A stretch of 64,000 bases of DNA from Micromonospora parva (lineage in GTDB: Bacteria; Actinomycetota; Actinomycetes; Mycobacteriales; Micromonosporaceae): positions 1 to 64,000 of the forward strand of contig NZ_JNZS01000020.1 in the NCBI RefSeq assembly GCF_000718515.1, in the 5' to 3' direction. Shown one piece after another: positions 20,500-28,947 of this stretch. The translations under genes were made by a program, and so were the position numbers. The first letter of the stretch is position 1, and each line of letters starts with the position of its first letter. Below the pieces are notes generated by a model. It worked only from the letters and a program-made list of their open reading frames with translations. It had not been told where the DNA came from and made no database searches.

Positions 20500-22257
20500 T
20501 CAGTGACAGAGCCGGTCGATCTCCTGCTGGAAACGGTCCATCGGGTTCGCCTCGGCGGGGCCGAGCAGGTAGGTCTTCAGCTCCCGGCGGGCCTCGGTCA
20601 TCGGGTCGTCGCCGGCCCGGGTGACCGTCACGATCTTCTCCAGCTCACCGCAGTCCTTGGAGAGCAGGTACGCGGCCCGAGCCGTCGGGTACTCGCGGCG
20701 GAAGTCGTCCTCCGAGAGGCCGGCCGGGTTGGCCACCACGTACGGCCGCTGGCTCTGCACGAAGTCGGACACCACACTGGACACGTCGCTGATCAGCAGG
20801 TCGGTCTGGTTGAAGCAGTCGAACAGCGCCGGCGTGCGGCCGGTGACCACCAGGTGCGCGGTGCCGTCCAACGAGGACGCGTCGGCGTCGCCGCCGGCAG
20901 CGCGGATCGCGGCGACGATCCGCTCGTGCACCGCCCTCGCCGCCTTGGACCGCGACCCGGTGAGCGGGTGCGGCTTGTAGATCAGGCGCAGCCGTGGGTT
21001 CGTGGCCAGCAGCCCCTTGACGATCCGCTCACCCATCAACACCAGCGAGGTGTGGTACGGGTCGTCGTCGAGCCAACCCTCCCAGGTGGGCGCGTAGAGC
21101 ACCGTGAACGGCCGGTCCACCGACTCGGCGCCGAAGGTGTGCACACCGGCGAGCTGCGGCCGGCCGATCTCGACGATGTCCGAGTCGAGGACCCCCACAC
21201 CGGCTCGCGCGTAACGCTCCCGACCGGCGAGGCCGGCGACCCAGACCTCGTCGTACACCTTGCTGTAGGGGTTGACGCTGGCCTGCTTGTCGCTGTCGCC
21301 GTGCCCGACGAAGACGTGCTTCGTACCCGGCTCGCGGAGCATGTGGATGTTCGCGCCGACGTTGGCGGCGTAGAGCGCCGCGCGGACGCCGCCGAGGTCG
21401 AGGTTCATGAAGTCGACACCGGCCGGTACGCAGATCACCGGCAGCCGGGTGTCGGCCAGCTCCAGGAACGCCTCCCGGCTGCGCATCAGCACCACCGCGC
21501 GCTGCTGGAGCGCCTCGGTCGGGGCGAGCCACATGTTGGCCTGGTAGACGTCCTTGGCCGGGCCGGCGAAGTAGAGCGCCACCTCCGGCCGGTAGTTGTC
21601 CAGCCACCGCTGGACCGCCGGCAGCAGCGGACCCTGTCCCGCGCCCCGACCCCGCAGCCAGGTCAGCGCGATGATGGCGCCCACCAGACCGGTCGCCACG
21701 ACCGCCACCGCACCGGCCACGAAGAACGGCGTCGGGTCGTGTTGCACCGCGGCGGCCACACCGGCCGGCACCAGCAGCAGGTTGAGCAGGGGCATCCGGT
21801 CACCGGCGACCGCCGCCGCCCAGGCGGGCGGCGTGGGCGCGCTGGACAGTGGACCCAGCTCGATGTTGCGCACCATGGCGGAGATCGGGTTACGACGCTC
21901 GATCATGGTGGAGAACGCGCCGGCGAAGACCGACACGACCCACACCGCGGCCGGCAGTACGAGCAGCAGTGTCAGTTCGCCGCCGCTGAGCCGCACCTCG
22001 GCGGCGACCAGCAGCACGGCGGCGAGGTCCCGGGTCAACTGCCGGTAGGACCAGTGCAGGCCCACCTTCTCCAACAGCAGCTGCGACGGCGGTGACCAGC
22101 GGGCGACGGCGAACTCGCCGATGATGGCGGCCAACCCGGCGACGGCGAACAGGCCGACCCAACCGAATACGCCAGCGACGAGCATGACCAGGTAGGCCAG
22201 TACCAGTAGCGCACTCTGGGCGGCCACTCCGAGGCGTCCTGTCAACGTGCCGAACAA
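20500..22257 (-). CDS. CDP-glycerol glycerophosphotransferase family polymerase with membrane N-terminus
   Basis: 585 aa. The first ~210 residues hold six or so hydrophobic helices. The C-terminal GT-B-like domain matches the TagB/TagF/TarL family that transfers glycerol- or ribitol-phosphate from CDP donors. Motifs are FVGHGDSDKQASVN, TVLYAPTWEGW, IYKPHPLTGS and LISDVSSVVSDFVQS. These enzymes act at the cytoplasmic membrane in teichoic acid backbone synthesis. ATG start at 22257. A second, similarly built paralogue lies at 28948 on the other strand. Whether each primes or polymerises, and with which polyol, cannot be told from sequence. Confidence 0.9.
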   Translation of the reverse strand: MFGTLTGRLGVAAQSALLVLAYLVMLVAGVFGWVGLFAVAGLAAIIGEFAVARWSPPSQLLLEKVGLHWSYRQLTRDLAAVLLVAAEVRLSGGELTLLLVLPAAVWVVSVFAGAFSTMIERRNPISAMVRNIELGPLSSAPTPPAWAAAVAGDRMPLLNLLLVPAGVAAAVQHDPTPFFVAGAVAVVATGLVGAIIALTWLRGRGAGQGPLLPAVQRWLDNYRPEVALYFAGPAKDVYQANMWLAPTEALQQRAVVLMRSREAFLELADTRLPVICVPAGVDFMNLDLGGVRAALYAANVGANIHMLREPGTKHVFVGHGDSDKQASVNPYSKVYDEVWVAGLAGRERYARAGVGVLDSDIVEIGRPQLAGVHTFGAESVDRPFTVLYAPTWEGWLDDDPYHTSLVLMGERIVKGLLATNPRLRLIYKPHPLTGSRSKAARAVHERIVAAIRAAGGDADASSLDGTAHLVVTGRTPALFDCFNQTDLLISDVSSVVSDFVQSQRPYVVANPAGLSEDDFRREYPTARAAYLLSKDCGELEKIVTVTRAGDDPMTEARRELKTYLLGPAEANPMDRFQQEIDRLCH

Positions 22258-22437
22258 GCGAGTTCGCTCCCTACGAGATTTCGTTGCGGGCGGTGCCCGT
22301 GATGGACCGACGTCACTCCCCCGTCGCGCAGTGGCTCAGTCGCGGCCCGCTGCGTGTGACTGCGACCTTAACGCGAGCGGACAGCTCGGTGTCGCTCGGG
22401 TATCCGGCACCATTTCGGGCAAAATTCCGGCCCGGGA

Positions 22438-22468
22438 CGCGCCCGACCCCCGCACGGGGTCGGGCGCG
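22438..22468 (-). terminator. Strong terminator hairpin after the membrane protein gene
   Basis: Perfect 13-bp arms (22438-22450 and 22456-22468; CGCGCCCGACCCC on the left) around a 5-nt loop. It lies 18 nt beyond the stop of the minus-strand gene at 22486. The remaining ~170 bp up to 22257 hold no gene and presumably carry the promoter of the 20500-22257 gene. Confidence 0.8.
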
Positions 22469-22485
22469 TGGGGTGGGCGCAGCGG

Positions 22486-24600
22486 TCAGCCGGCCCGCCG
22501 GAAGCAGGTCATCCCGCCGGGGCTCGGGCGCTTGGCGAACTCCTGGTAGCCCAGCTTCGGCGCGGTGTCGCGGGCGTACCGGTTGCCGTTGTAGACGCAG
22601 ATGGTGCCCACGTCCAGGCGGTCCAGGGCCGGCGTCAGCTCGGCCGGCGTCGGGCTGGCGGTGCCGTCGGCGAACTCGGACAGCAACAGTCGGTCCTTGG
22701 CGAACTGGGAGTTGAGGTCGTATTCGACGAGGTAGAAGTCACGGGGCAGGACGACCCGGACCTCGCTGGTGACGATCGGCGTCGTCCGCATGATCGTCTT
22801 CGGGGCGAGCAGCAGACCCTCCGGGCGGTCCAGACCCTTGATCCAGAAGGCGATCGCCTGACGCTGCTGCGGGAGCTTCCAGGTGGGGCGGGGGTGCACC
22901 TCGACCCAGCTCTTCGACGACCACATCGGGGTGGCGAACACCGCGAACGACGCGACCAGCAGCACCGCGATCCCACCGGACGCGGCCCGGCGCAGCGCCC
23001 GGCTCGGTGCCGGCACACGCACGGTGCAGAGCAGACCGATCAGCGTCGGCAGGGCGAGCAGCCACGGCACCCGCCACAACACCACCGAGATGCCACTCAA
23101 CGCGCTGAGTACCTCCAGCACGCCGGGCACGAACAACACGCTCAACGCCAGTGCGGCGCCGGCGGCGAGCAGCGCGGGCGTGCGGCGGCGGGCGAGCAAC
23201 GCGCCGCACCACAGCGCGAGACCGCTGATGACCCCGACCACGCCGAACAGCAGGGTCCGCCGATAGGTGTACGCCGCGTCGAAGAAGGCGTCGTCCGCGC
23301 CGGTCGCGGTCATCCCGCCGAGCACCAGGCGGGAGACCACCAGCGAGCCGATCGGGTACGCGAGGGCGGCGACCGCCGCCACGACGGCCGCCTTCCACCG
23401 GCCGACCAGCAGCATGGCGAAGCCGGCGGCGCCGACGAGCATCGGCAGGATGATCGCCGCGGTGTTGGTGAGCCCGATCGCGGTGATCGAGAGCGCCACG
23501 ATGAGCACCAGGCTGCGCCGCGACCGGGTGTCGAACCACTCGGTCAGGTAGAGCCACATCAGCGGGATGACCGCCGAGACGAACATGCCCTTGCCCTCGT
23601 GCAGCCGGAGCAGGTGGAACGTGCCCAGTGCGGCATCGTCGCCGGCGACGAGGTACAGGTACGCGATCGCCACGGTGAAGGCGAGCAACACACGGCGCGG
23701 GGCCCACCGGTGCGTCAACCGCCACAGCGCCAGCGCGGCGAGCATCGCCATGATCGGCAACAGCACGTACCAGAGGGCCGAACTGGCGTGGATGCCGACG
23801 ACGTTGGCGAACGCGCCGTCGAAGACCTCGATCGACGGGATGGGCGGCTGCGAGCCCATGGCCGGCAGCACGTTCTCGGAGAAGAGGAAATCGTTGAGCG
23901 GGATCAGGTCACGCTCGGCGATCCACACCGACTTGCCGACGTAGTAGACGTCGTCCGGGGTGTTGCGGGCCATGAAGAACGAGGAGATGCCGACCAGTAC
24001 CGAGACGACCAACGCGTACGCCGACTGCGCCGCGGTGGGTGCCGGGGCGGCCGGGGCGGGCACCGGGCCGCGCAGCCACGCCTGGCGTACCAGCAGGAGC
24101 CCGCCGACGGCCGCGAGCAGGCCGGCGACGGCCGGAATCCACCAGGTGAGGTCGATGCTGGTACCGGCCGCACCGGCGGAGACGGCGGCCACCACGGCGG
24201 CGACCAGAACGCCGATCAGCAGGCGACGGTCGGTGGCGGGCCGCGCACCGTCGGGCTCCTCCGGAGCCGCCGGGGCGCTGTCGGTCGGGGCGCTGTCGGT
24301 CCGGGTGCCGGCGCGGCGGCGGGCGCGCAGCACGGCCACCACCGCGAGCACCACACAGGCCACCAGCCAGATCCGGAAGGTCACCGACGGACGCAGGTCC
24401 CCCAGGAAGGCCAGGTGGTAGAGCACTGTGAAGAGGGCGAACGCGATCACGGCGCCATCGGTGAGCACCGCCGGGGCGTGGGCCACCAGCGCGCCTACCC
24501 GGGACAGCCCCCGAGCGCGGGACGGTCGGGGTGCCTGCCCGCTCCGGGGCGTCGGATCCGGTTCGGCGGGCGCTACGGCGATGCTGTCGACGTTGGCCAC
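22486..24600 (-). CDS. Large polytopic membrane protein (DUF6077-like, GT-C-like)
   Basis: 704 aa with about 14 hydrophobic helices. A cytoplasmic Pro/Ala-rich N-terminus and a charged linker around residues 95-125 come first. The loop ARNTPDDVYYVGKSVWIAE follows a hydrophobic helix and contains paired acidic residues like the catalytic loop of GT-C enzymes. A soluble C-terminal domain includes FYLVEYDLNSQF and CVYNGNRYA. I recognise the family as uncharacterised actinobacterial membrane proteins found near glycopolymer genes. GTG start at 24600. A strong terminator follows. It may elongate or modify the polymer; no substrate can be named. Confidence 0.7.
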   Translation of the reverse strand: MANVDSIAVAPAEPDPTPRSGQAPRPSRARGLSRVGALVAHAPAVLTDGAVIAFALFTVLYHLAFLGDLRPSVTFRIWLVACVVLAVVAVLRARRRAGTRTDSAPTDSAPAAPEEPDGARPATDRRLLIGVLVAAVVAAVSAGAAGTSIDLTWWIPAVAGLLAAVGGLLLVRQAWLRGPVPAPAAPAPTAAQSAYALVVSVLVGISSFFMARNTPDDVYYVGKSVWIAERDLIPLNDFLFSENVLPAMGSQPPIPSIEVFDGAFANVVGIHASSALWYVLLPIMAMLAALALWRLTHRWAPRRVLLAFTVAIAYLYLVAGDDAALGTFHLLRLHEGKGMFVSAVIPLMWLYLTEWFDTRSRRSLVLIVALSITAIGLTNTAAIILPMLVGAAGFAMLLVGRWKAAVVAAVAALAYPIGSLVVSRLVLGGMTATGADDAFFDAAYTYRRTLLFGVVGVISGLALWCGALLARRRTPALLAAGAALALSVLFVPGVLEVLSALSGISVVLWRVPWLLALPTLIGLLCTVRVPAPSRALRRAASGGIAVLLVASFAVFATPMWSSKSWVEVHPRPTWKLPQQRQAIAFWIKGLDRPEGLLLAPKTIMRTTPIVTSEVRVVLPRDFYLVEYDLNSQFAKDRLLLSEFADGTASPTPAELTPALDRLDVGTICVYNGNRYARDTAPKLGYQEFAKRPSPGGMTCFRRAG

Positions 24601-24725
24601 GGGCGTCCTTACTCGTCAGACGGATGAGGGGCCTCGGCACGGTGATGGCCGGGTGTCAAGGGGGCAGCGTAGCGGAATCGGGCAGAGCGACCGCTGCTGC
24701 CGGCGACCGAGTGTCGGGGTGCTGG

Positions 24726-25364
24726 TCAGTCCGATCTCGGGGCCGCCCGGGGGCGGGGCAGAACGTTGTCGGCGCCGAGCCCGGCCGCCACGGACTCGAC
24801 CAGGTTGTCGAGGTAGCCGTCGGTGAGCGGGAGCCGGGCGATGGCGAGCCGCCAGTAGAGCGGCCCCACGATGAGGTCGACGGCGGCGTCCAGGTCGGTG
24901 TCGGCGGGCAGCTCACCACGCTGTACGGCCCGGGTGACCAGGCGACCGCCGATCTCCTGCTGCCGGGTGTGCAGCACCTGACGCAGGGTCGCGTCGATGG
25001 TGGGGTTGCGGGCGGCCTCGGCCAGCAGGTCCGGGATGATCTGCGACGCCAGTGGGTGCCGCAGCGCGTGCGCCACCACCTGGAACAGCAGCGCGAGGTC
25101 ACCGCGCAGCGTGCCGGTGTCCAGCGCGGGGAGCTTGCCGTGGGCCGCGGCGGCGACGATCTCCAGCACCAGGTCGAGCTTCGAGCTCCACCGTCGGTAG
25201 ATCGCCGTCTTGCTGACGCCGGCCCGGCGGGCCACCGCCTCGATGGAGAGCCGGCCGTAGCCGACAGCGGCGAGCTCCTGCATCAGCGCGCGGCGGATCG
25301 CCGTGGTGATCTCGTCGCGCAGCACCGCCGCGCCGGCCGGTGCCCGCCTCTTCTCGGTGGTCAT
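24726..25364 (-). CDS. TetR family transcriptional regulator
   Basis: 212 aa. The N-terminal helix-turn-helix (about residues 15-62) reads LSIEAVARRAGVSKTAIYRRW, a standard TetR DNA-binding motif. The C-terminal ligand domain resembles TetR_C_11/16 types. ATG start at 25364. It is divergent from the ABC exporter genes across 180 bp, so it may repress them, itself, or both. The ligand is unknown. Confidence 0.92.
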   Translation of the reverse strand: MTTEKRRAPAGAAVLRDEITTAIRRALMQELAAVGYGRLSIEAVARRAGVSKTAIYRRWSSKLDLVLEIVAAAAHGKLPALDTGTLRGDLALLFQVVAHALRHPLASQIIPDLLAEAARNPTIDATLRQVLHTRQQEIGGRLVTRAVQRGELPADTDLDAAVDLIVGPLYWRLAIARLPLTDGYLDNLVESVAAGLGADNVLPRPRAAPRSD

Positions 25365-25544
25365 CGAGGGCTCTTATCGCAGGTCACGCCACACAGCCTA
25401 GCGCAACGACGGTACGGTTGCGTCCCGACGTGTTTCGGACTACTGTCCTGGCAGCGACGAGGCGGCGCCCCGCGCAAATTTCCCACTAGGATGCGATCGT
25501 CGCGAGCAACCCCCGTCTGCACGAAAGATCGGAGCGCCATTTCC

Positions 25545-26438
25545 ATGGCCACCACCGCGCTGGTCGACCCCGACACGGGCCTGACCCAGGCGCAGCTGGC
25601 CGCTCGGCACGGGCTCCGGGTCGCCGGTGAGCGCCCCAGCCTCGTCGAGTACAGCCGCCGACTATGGGCCTACCGGCACTTCATCGCCGCGTACGCCAAC
25701 GCCAAGCTCGTCGCCTCGTACAGCAACGCCAAGCTGGGTCAGCTCTGGCAGGTGCTCACCCCGCTGACCAACGCGGCGGTCTACTACCTGATCTTCGGGG
25801 TGGTGCTGGCGCAGAACGAGATCCCGAACTTCATCGCCTACCTGACCACCGGGCTGTTCATCTTCAACTTCACCCAGAGCGCGGTCCTGGCCGGCACGCA
25901 GTCGATCAGCAGCAACCTGGGGCTGATTCGAGCGCTGCACTTCCCCCGCGCCAGCCTGCCGCTGTCCACCACGATCACGCAGTTCCAGCAACTGCTGGCC
26001 TCGATGGTGGTGCTCGTCGGCATCGTGCTGGTCACCGGCGAACCGCTCACCTGGGAGTGGCTGCTGCTGGTGCCGGCCCTGCTGCTGCAGGCGGTGTTCA
26101 ACGCCGGCGTGGTGCTGCTGGTGGCCCGGCTGGGCTCCAAGTCGAGCGACCTGAAGCAGGTCATGCCGTTCATCATGCGGACCTGGATGTACGGCTCCGG
26201 TGTGCTCTACAGCGTCAGCCTCTTCGAACGGCTGCCCGGCTGGGCGACGACCCTCGTGCAGTTCAACCCGCTCCTGGTCTACATCGAGCTGGCACGGTAC
26301 GCGCTGCTTGAGGAGGCACCGCTGCTCAACGAGTCGCTGACCCAGCTCTGGCTGGTCGGCGCCGGTTGGGCGCTGGTGGCCGGCATCGGCGGTTTCTTCT
26401 ACTTCTGGCGCGGCGAACAGGAGTACGGCCGTGGTTGA
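25545..26438 (+). CDS. ABC-2 type polysaccharide/teichoic acid export permease (TagG/Wzm-like)
   Basis: 297 aa with six predicted helices. The N-terminal amphipathic segment contains AYANAKLVASYSNAKLGQLWQVLTP, followed by NAAVYYLIFGVVL, as in TagG and Wzm permeases. This subunit moves undecaprenyl-linked polymer across the membrane. ATG at 25545, the first good start in frame. It overlaps the ATPase gene by 8 nt, so the two subunits are co-translated. It is flanked by teichoic acid polymerase and CDP-polyol genes, which supports teichoic-type cargo. Confidence 0.92.
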   Translation: MATTALVDPDTGLTQAQLAARHGLRVAGERPSLVEYSRRLWAYRHFIAAYANAKLVASYSNAKLGQLWQVLTPLTNAAVYYLIFGVVLAQNEIPNFIAYLTTGLFIFNFTQSAVLAGTQSISSNLGLIRALHFPRASLPLSTTITQFQQLLASMVVLVGIVLVTGEPLTWEWLLLVPALLLQAVFNAGVVLLVARLGSKSSDLKQVMPFIMRTWMYGSGVLYSVSLFERLPGWATTLVQFNPLLVYIELARYALLEEAPLLNESLTQLWLVGAGWALVAGIGGFFYFWRGEQEYGRG

Positions 26439-27249
26439 GCACTTCAACGCCCACACCGAGGCGAACGCGACGATGACCCGGACGCAGGAACGCATCCCGA
26501 CAGTGGTCGTGGACGACGCGCACATCATCTACCGGGTGCACCAGGGCGCCGCCGGTGGCACCACGCCGGTGGCCGCGCTGCGCCGGCTGGTCAAGCGCAC
26601 CCACGCGCCGAACGTCCGGGAGGTGCACGCGGTCAAGGGCATCTCCTTCACCGCGTACCGGGGCGAGGCGATCGGGCTGATCGGCAGCAACGGCTCCGGC
26701 AAGTCCACCATCCTGCGGGCCATCGCCGGCCTGCTGCCGGTCAACCGGGGCGCCATCCACACCCAGGGGCAGCCGTCGCTGCTGGGCGTCAACGCCGCCC
26801 TGCTCAACGACCTCTCCGGGGAGCGCAACGTCGTTCTCGGGTGCCTGGCCATGGGCATGCATCCCGATGACGTGGCCAAGCAGGCCGCGGGGATCATCGA
26901 CTTCTCCGGGATCAACGAGCGGGGTGACTTCGCCAGCCTGCCGATGCGGACGTACTCGTCCGGCATGGCGGCCCGGCTGCGGTTCTCCATCGCCGCCGCC
27001 AAGAAGCACGACGTGCTGCTCATCGACGAGGCGCTCGCCACCGGCGACAAGGGCTTCCGCAAGCGCAGCGAGCAGCGGGTGCGGGAGCTGCGCGAGGGCG
27101 CGGGAACGGTGTTCCTGGTCAGCCACCAGCTCTCCTCCGTACGGGACACCTGCGAACGGACGATCTGGCTGGAATCGGGCGTCATCCGGATGGACGGCCC
27201 CACCGACGAGGTCATCCGGGCATACGAGGCGTACGCGAACAGCAAGTAG
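26431..27249 (+). CDS. ABC-type polysaccharide/teichoic acid exporter ATPase (TagH/Wzt-like)
   Basis: 272 aa. Walker A GSNGSGKST has its Lys at 91, the signature segment is YSSGMAARL, and Walker B is VLLIDEALATGDKGF, a TagH/Wzt hallmark. The H-loop Ser-His is in LVSHQ. It lacks the C-terminal polymer-binding extension of some Wzt proteins. GTG start at 26431 inside the permease gene. The pair exports lipid-linked glycopolymer before attachment to peptidoglycan. A terminator hairpin follows at 27288. Confidence 0.93.
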   Translation: MVEHFNAHTEANATMTRTQERIPTVVVDDAHIIYRVHQGAAGGTTPVAALRRLVKRTHAPNVREVHAVKGISFTAYRGEAIGLIGSNGSGKSTILRAIAGLLPVNRGAIHTQGQPSLLGVNAALLNDLSGERNVVLGCLAMGMHPDDVAKQAAGIIDFSGINERGDFASLPMRTYSSGMAARLRFSIAAAKKHDVLLIDEALATGDKGFRKRSEQRVRELREGAGTVFLVSHQLSSVRDTCERTIWLESGVIRMDGPTDEVIRAYEAYANSK

Positions 27250-27287
27250 AGTTCCGCGAACGTCCGGCATCGACATGGCACCCCCGA

Positions 27288-27321
27288 GGACCGCGTCGCC
27301 CGCGTTGGGGCGGCGCGGTCC
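27288..27321 (+). terminator. Terminator hairpin after the exporter operon
   Basis: The 14-bp arms GGACCGCGTCGCCC (27288-27301) and 27308-27321 pair with one G-T pair around a 6-nt loop. It lies 39 nt after the ATPase stop and separates the exporter from the cytidylyltransferase fusion gene. An imperfect inverted repeat built on GCGTTAA lies just beyond (27324-27371), in the presumed promoter of the next gene. Confidence 0.7.
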
Positions 27322-27396
27322 GCGCGTTAAGGTTCATTCCGTCGCCGCTCGGGCGGAACCTTCCGTTAACGCATCCCTGAGAGTGAGGATCCGGCA

Positions 27397-28914
27397 ATGA
27401 CGCAGGACCAGACCACTGGCCCGGACGCCGAAGCGGAGAACCCGACGCCGTGGCGCCCCTCACGGACAGTGGCGGTGGTTCTCGCCGGAGGCACCGGGAC
27501 CCGGCTGGGCCTCGGCATCCCGAAGCAGCTGCTGAAGATCGCCGGTAAGCCGATCATCGAGCACACCCTTGCGGTCTTCGAGGCGGCACCGGAGATCGAC
27601 GAGATCATCGTGCTGATGGCCAGCGGCCACGTCGAGGACGCCCGGCAGATCGTCGAGAAGGCCGGCCTGCGCAAGGTCACCAAGGTGATCGAGGGTGGCG
27701 ACACCCGCAACGCCACCACCCGGATCGCGCTGGACGCGGTCGGCCCGGCGGACTGCAACATCCTCTTCCACGACGCGGTACGTCCGCTGCTCAGCGGCCG
27801 GATCGTGCGCGAGTGCGTCAACGCGCTCTGGAGCTACGCCGCCGTGGACGTGGCCATCCCCTCCGCGGACACGATCATCCAGGTCGACGACAACGACTGC
27901 ATCACCGACATCCCGACGCGTTCCCGCCTGCGCCGTGGCCAGACCCCGCAGGCGTTCCGTTCCCCCACCATCCGCGAGGCGTACCGGATCGCCGAGGGTG
28001 ACCCGGCCTTCGCCGCCACCGACGACTGTGGCGTGGTGCTGCGCTACCTGCCCGGCACTCCGATCAAGGTGATCGACGGTTCCGACGAGAACATCAAGGT
28101 CACCCACCCGGTCGACGTGCACCTGGCGGACAAGCTCTTCCAGCTCGCCGCCGCGCAGGCCCCACGGCTCACCGACCACCGCAGCTACGCCGAGGAGCTG
28201 ACCGGCCGCACCATCGTGGTGTTCGGCGGCAGCTACGGCATCGGTCACGAGCTGGCCGAGCTGGCCCGCCGCTACGGCGCGCAGGTCTTCCCGTTCAGCC
28301 GCTCCACCACCGGCACCCACGTCGAGCGCGCCGAGGACGTCGAGGCCGCGCTGACGACCGCCTTCGAGGCCACCGGCCGGATCGACCACGTGGTGGTCAC
28401 CGCCGGGATCCTGGAGCGGGGCGCCCTCGCCGAGATGGACGAGGAGACGATGGACCGGGTGCTCCAGGTCAACTTCGTCGGCCCGGTGACCATCGCCCGG
28501 CAGTCCCTGCCGTACCTCCAGCAGACCAAGGGTCAGCTGCTGCTCTACACCTCCAGCTCCTACACCCGGGGCCGGGCCCGCTACGCGCTCTACTCGGCCA
28601 CCAAGGCCGCCCTGGTCAACCTCACCCAGGCGCTCGCCGACGAGTGGGCCGACGTGGGCGTCCGGGTCAACTGCATCAACCCGGAGCGCACCGCCACCCC
28701 GATGCGGACCCGGGCCTTCGGCGAGGAGCCGGAGCACACCCTGCTCGCCGCCGAGGCCGTCGCCCAGTCGTCGCTGGACGTGCTGATCTCCGACCTGACC
28801 GGTCAGGTCATCGACGTACGCCGGGCGCCCGGTGACGGGCCCACGCCGACCGTGCCGGCCCAGGCCGGGTCGGGTCCTCTCGAGGCACCGGCCGGCGCGA
28901 CGTCGGCGAACTGA
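27397..28914 (+). CDS. Bifunctional cytidylyltransferase / SDR oxidoreductase (CDP-ribitol synthesis type)
   Basis: 505 aa with two enzymes fused. Residues ~24-250 are an IspD/TarI-type cytidylyltransferase (VVLAGGTGTRLGLGIPKQ, HDAVRPLL, RRGQTPQAF). Residues ~268-475 are a short-chain dehydrogenase (GGSYGIG cofactor loop near 276-282; Y399 and K403 in YSATK). The same two-domain layout occurs in Haemophilus Bcs1/Acs1, which reduce ribulose-5-phosphate and make CDP-ribitol. Gram-positives usually use separate TarI and TarJ. ATG start at 27397, after GAGTGAGGA. It is followed 33 nt later by a polymerase that could use the product. Confidence 0.9.
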   Translation: MTQDQTTGPDAEAENPTPWRPSRTVAVVLAGGTGTRLGLGIPKQLLKIAGKPIIEHTLAVFEAAPEIDEIIVLMASGHVEDARQIVEKAGLRKVTKVIEGGDTRNATTRIALDAVGPADCNILFHDAVRPLLSGRIVRECVNALWSYAAVDVAIPSADTIIQVDDNDCITDIPTRSRLRRGQTPQAFRSPTIREAYRIAEGDPAFAATDDCGVVLRYLPGTPIKVIDGSDENIKVTHPVDVHLADKLFQLAAAQAPRLTDHRSYAEELTGRTIVVFGGSYGIGHELAELARRYGAQVFPFSRSTTGTHVERAEDVEAALTTAFEATGRIDHVVVTAGILERGALAEMDEETMDRVLQVNFVGPVTIARQSLPYLQQTKGQLLLYTSSSYTRGRARYALYSATKAALVNLTQALADEWADVGVRVNCINPERTATPMRTRAFGEEPEHTLLAAEAVAQSSLDVLISDLTGQVIDVRRAPGDGPTPTVPAQAGSGPLEAPAGATSAN

Positions 28915-28947
28915 CGCTGGCGGCGGCGGAACCACGAACGGAGCGAC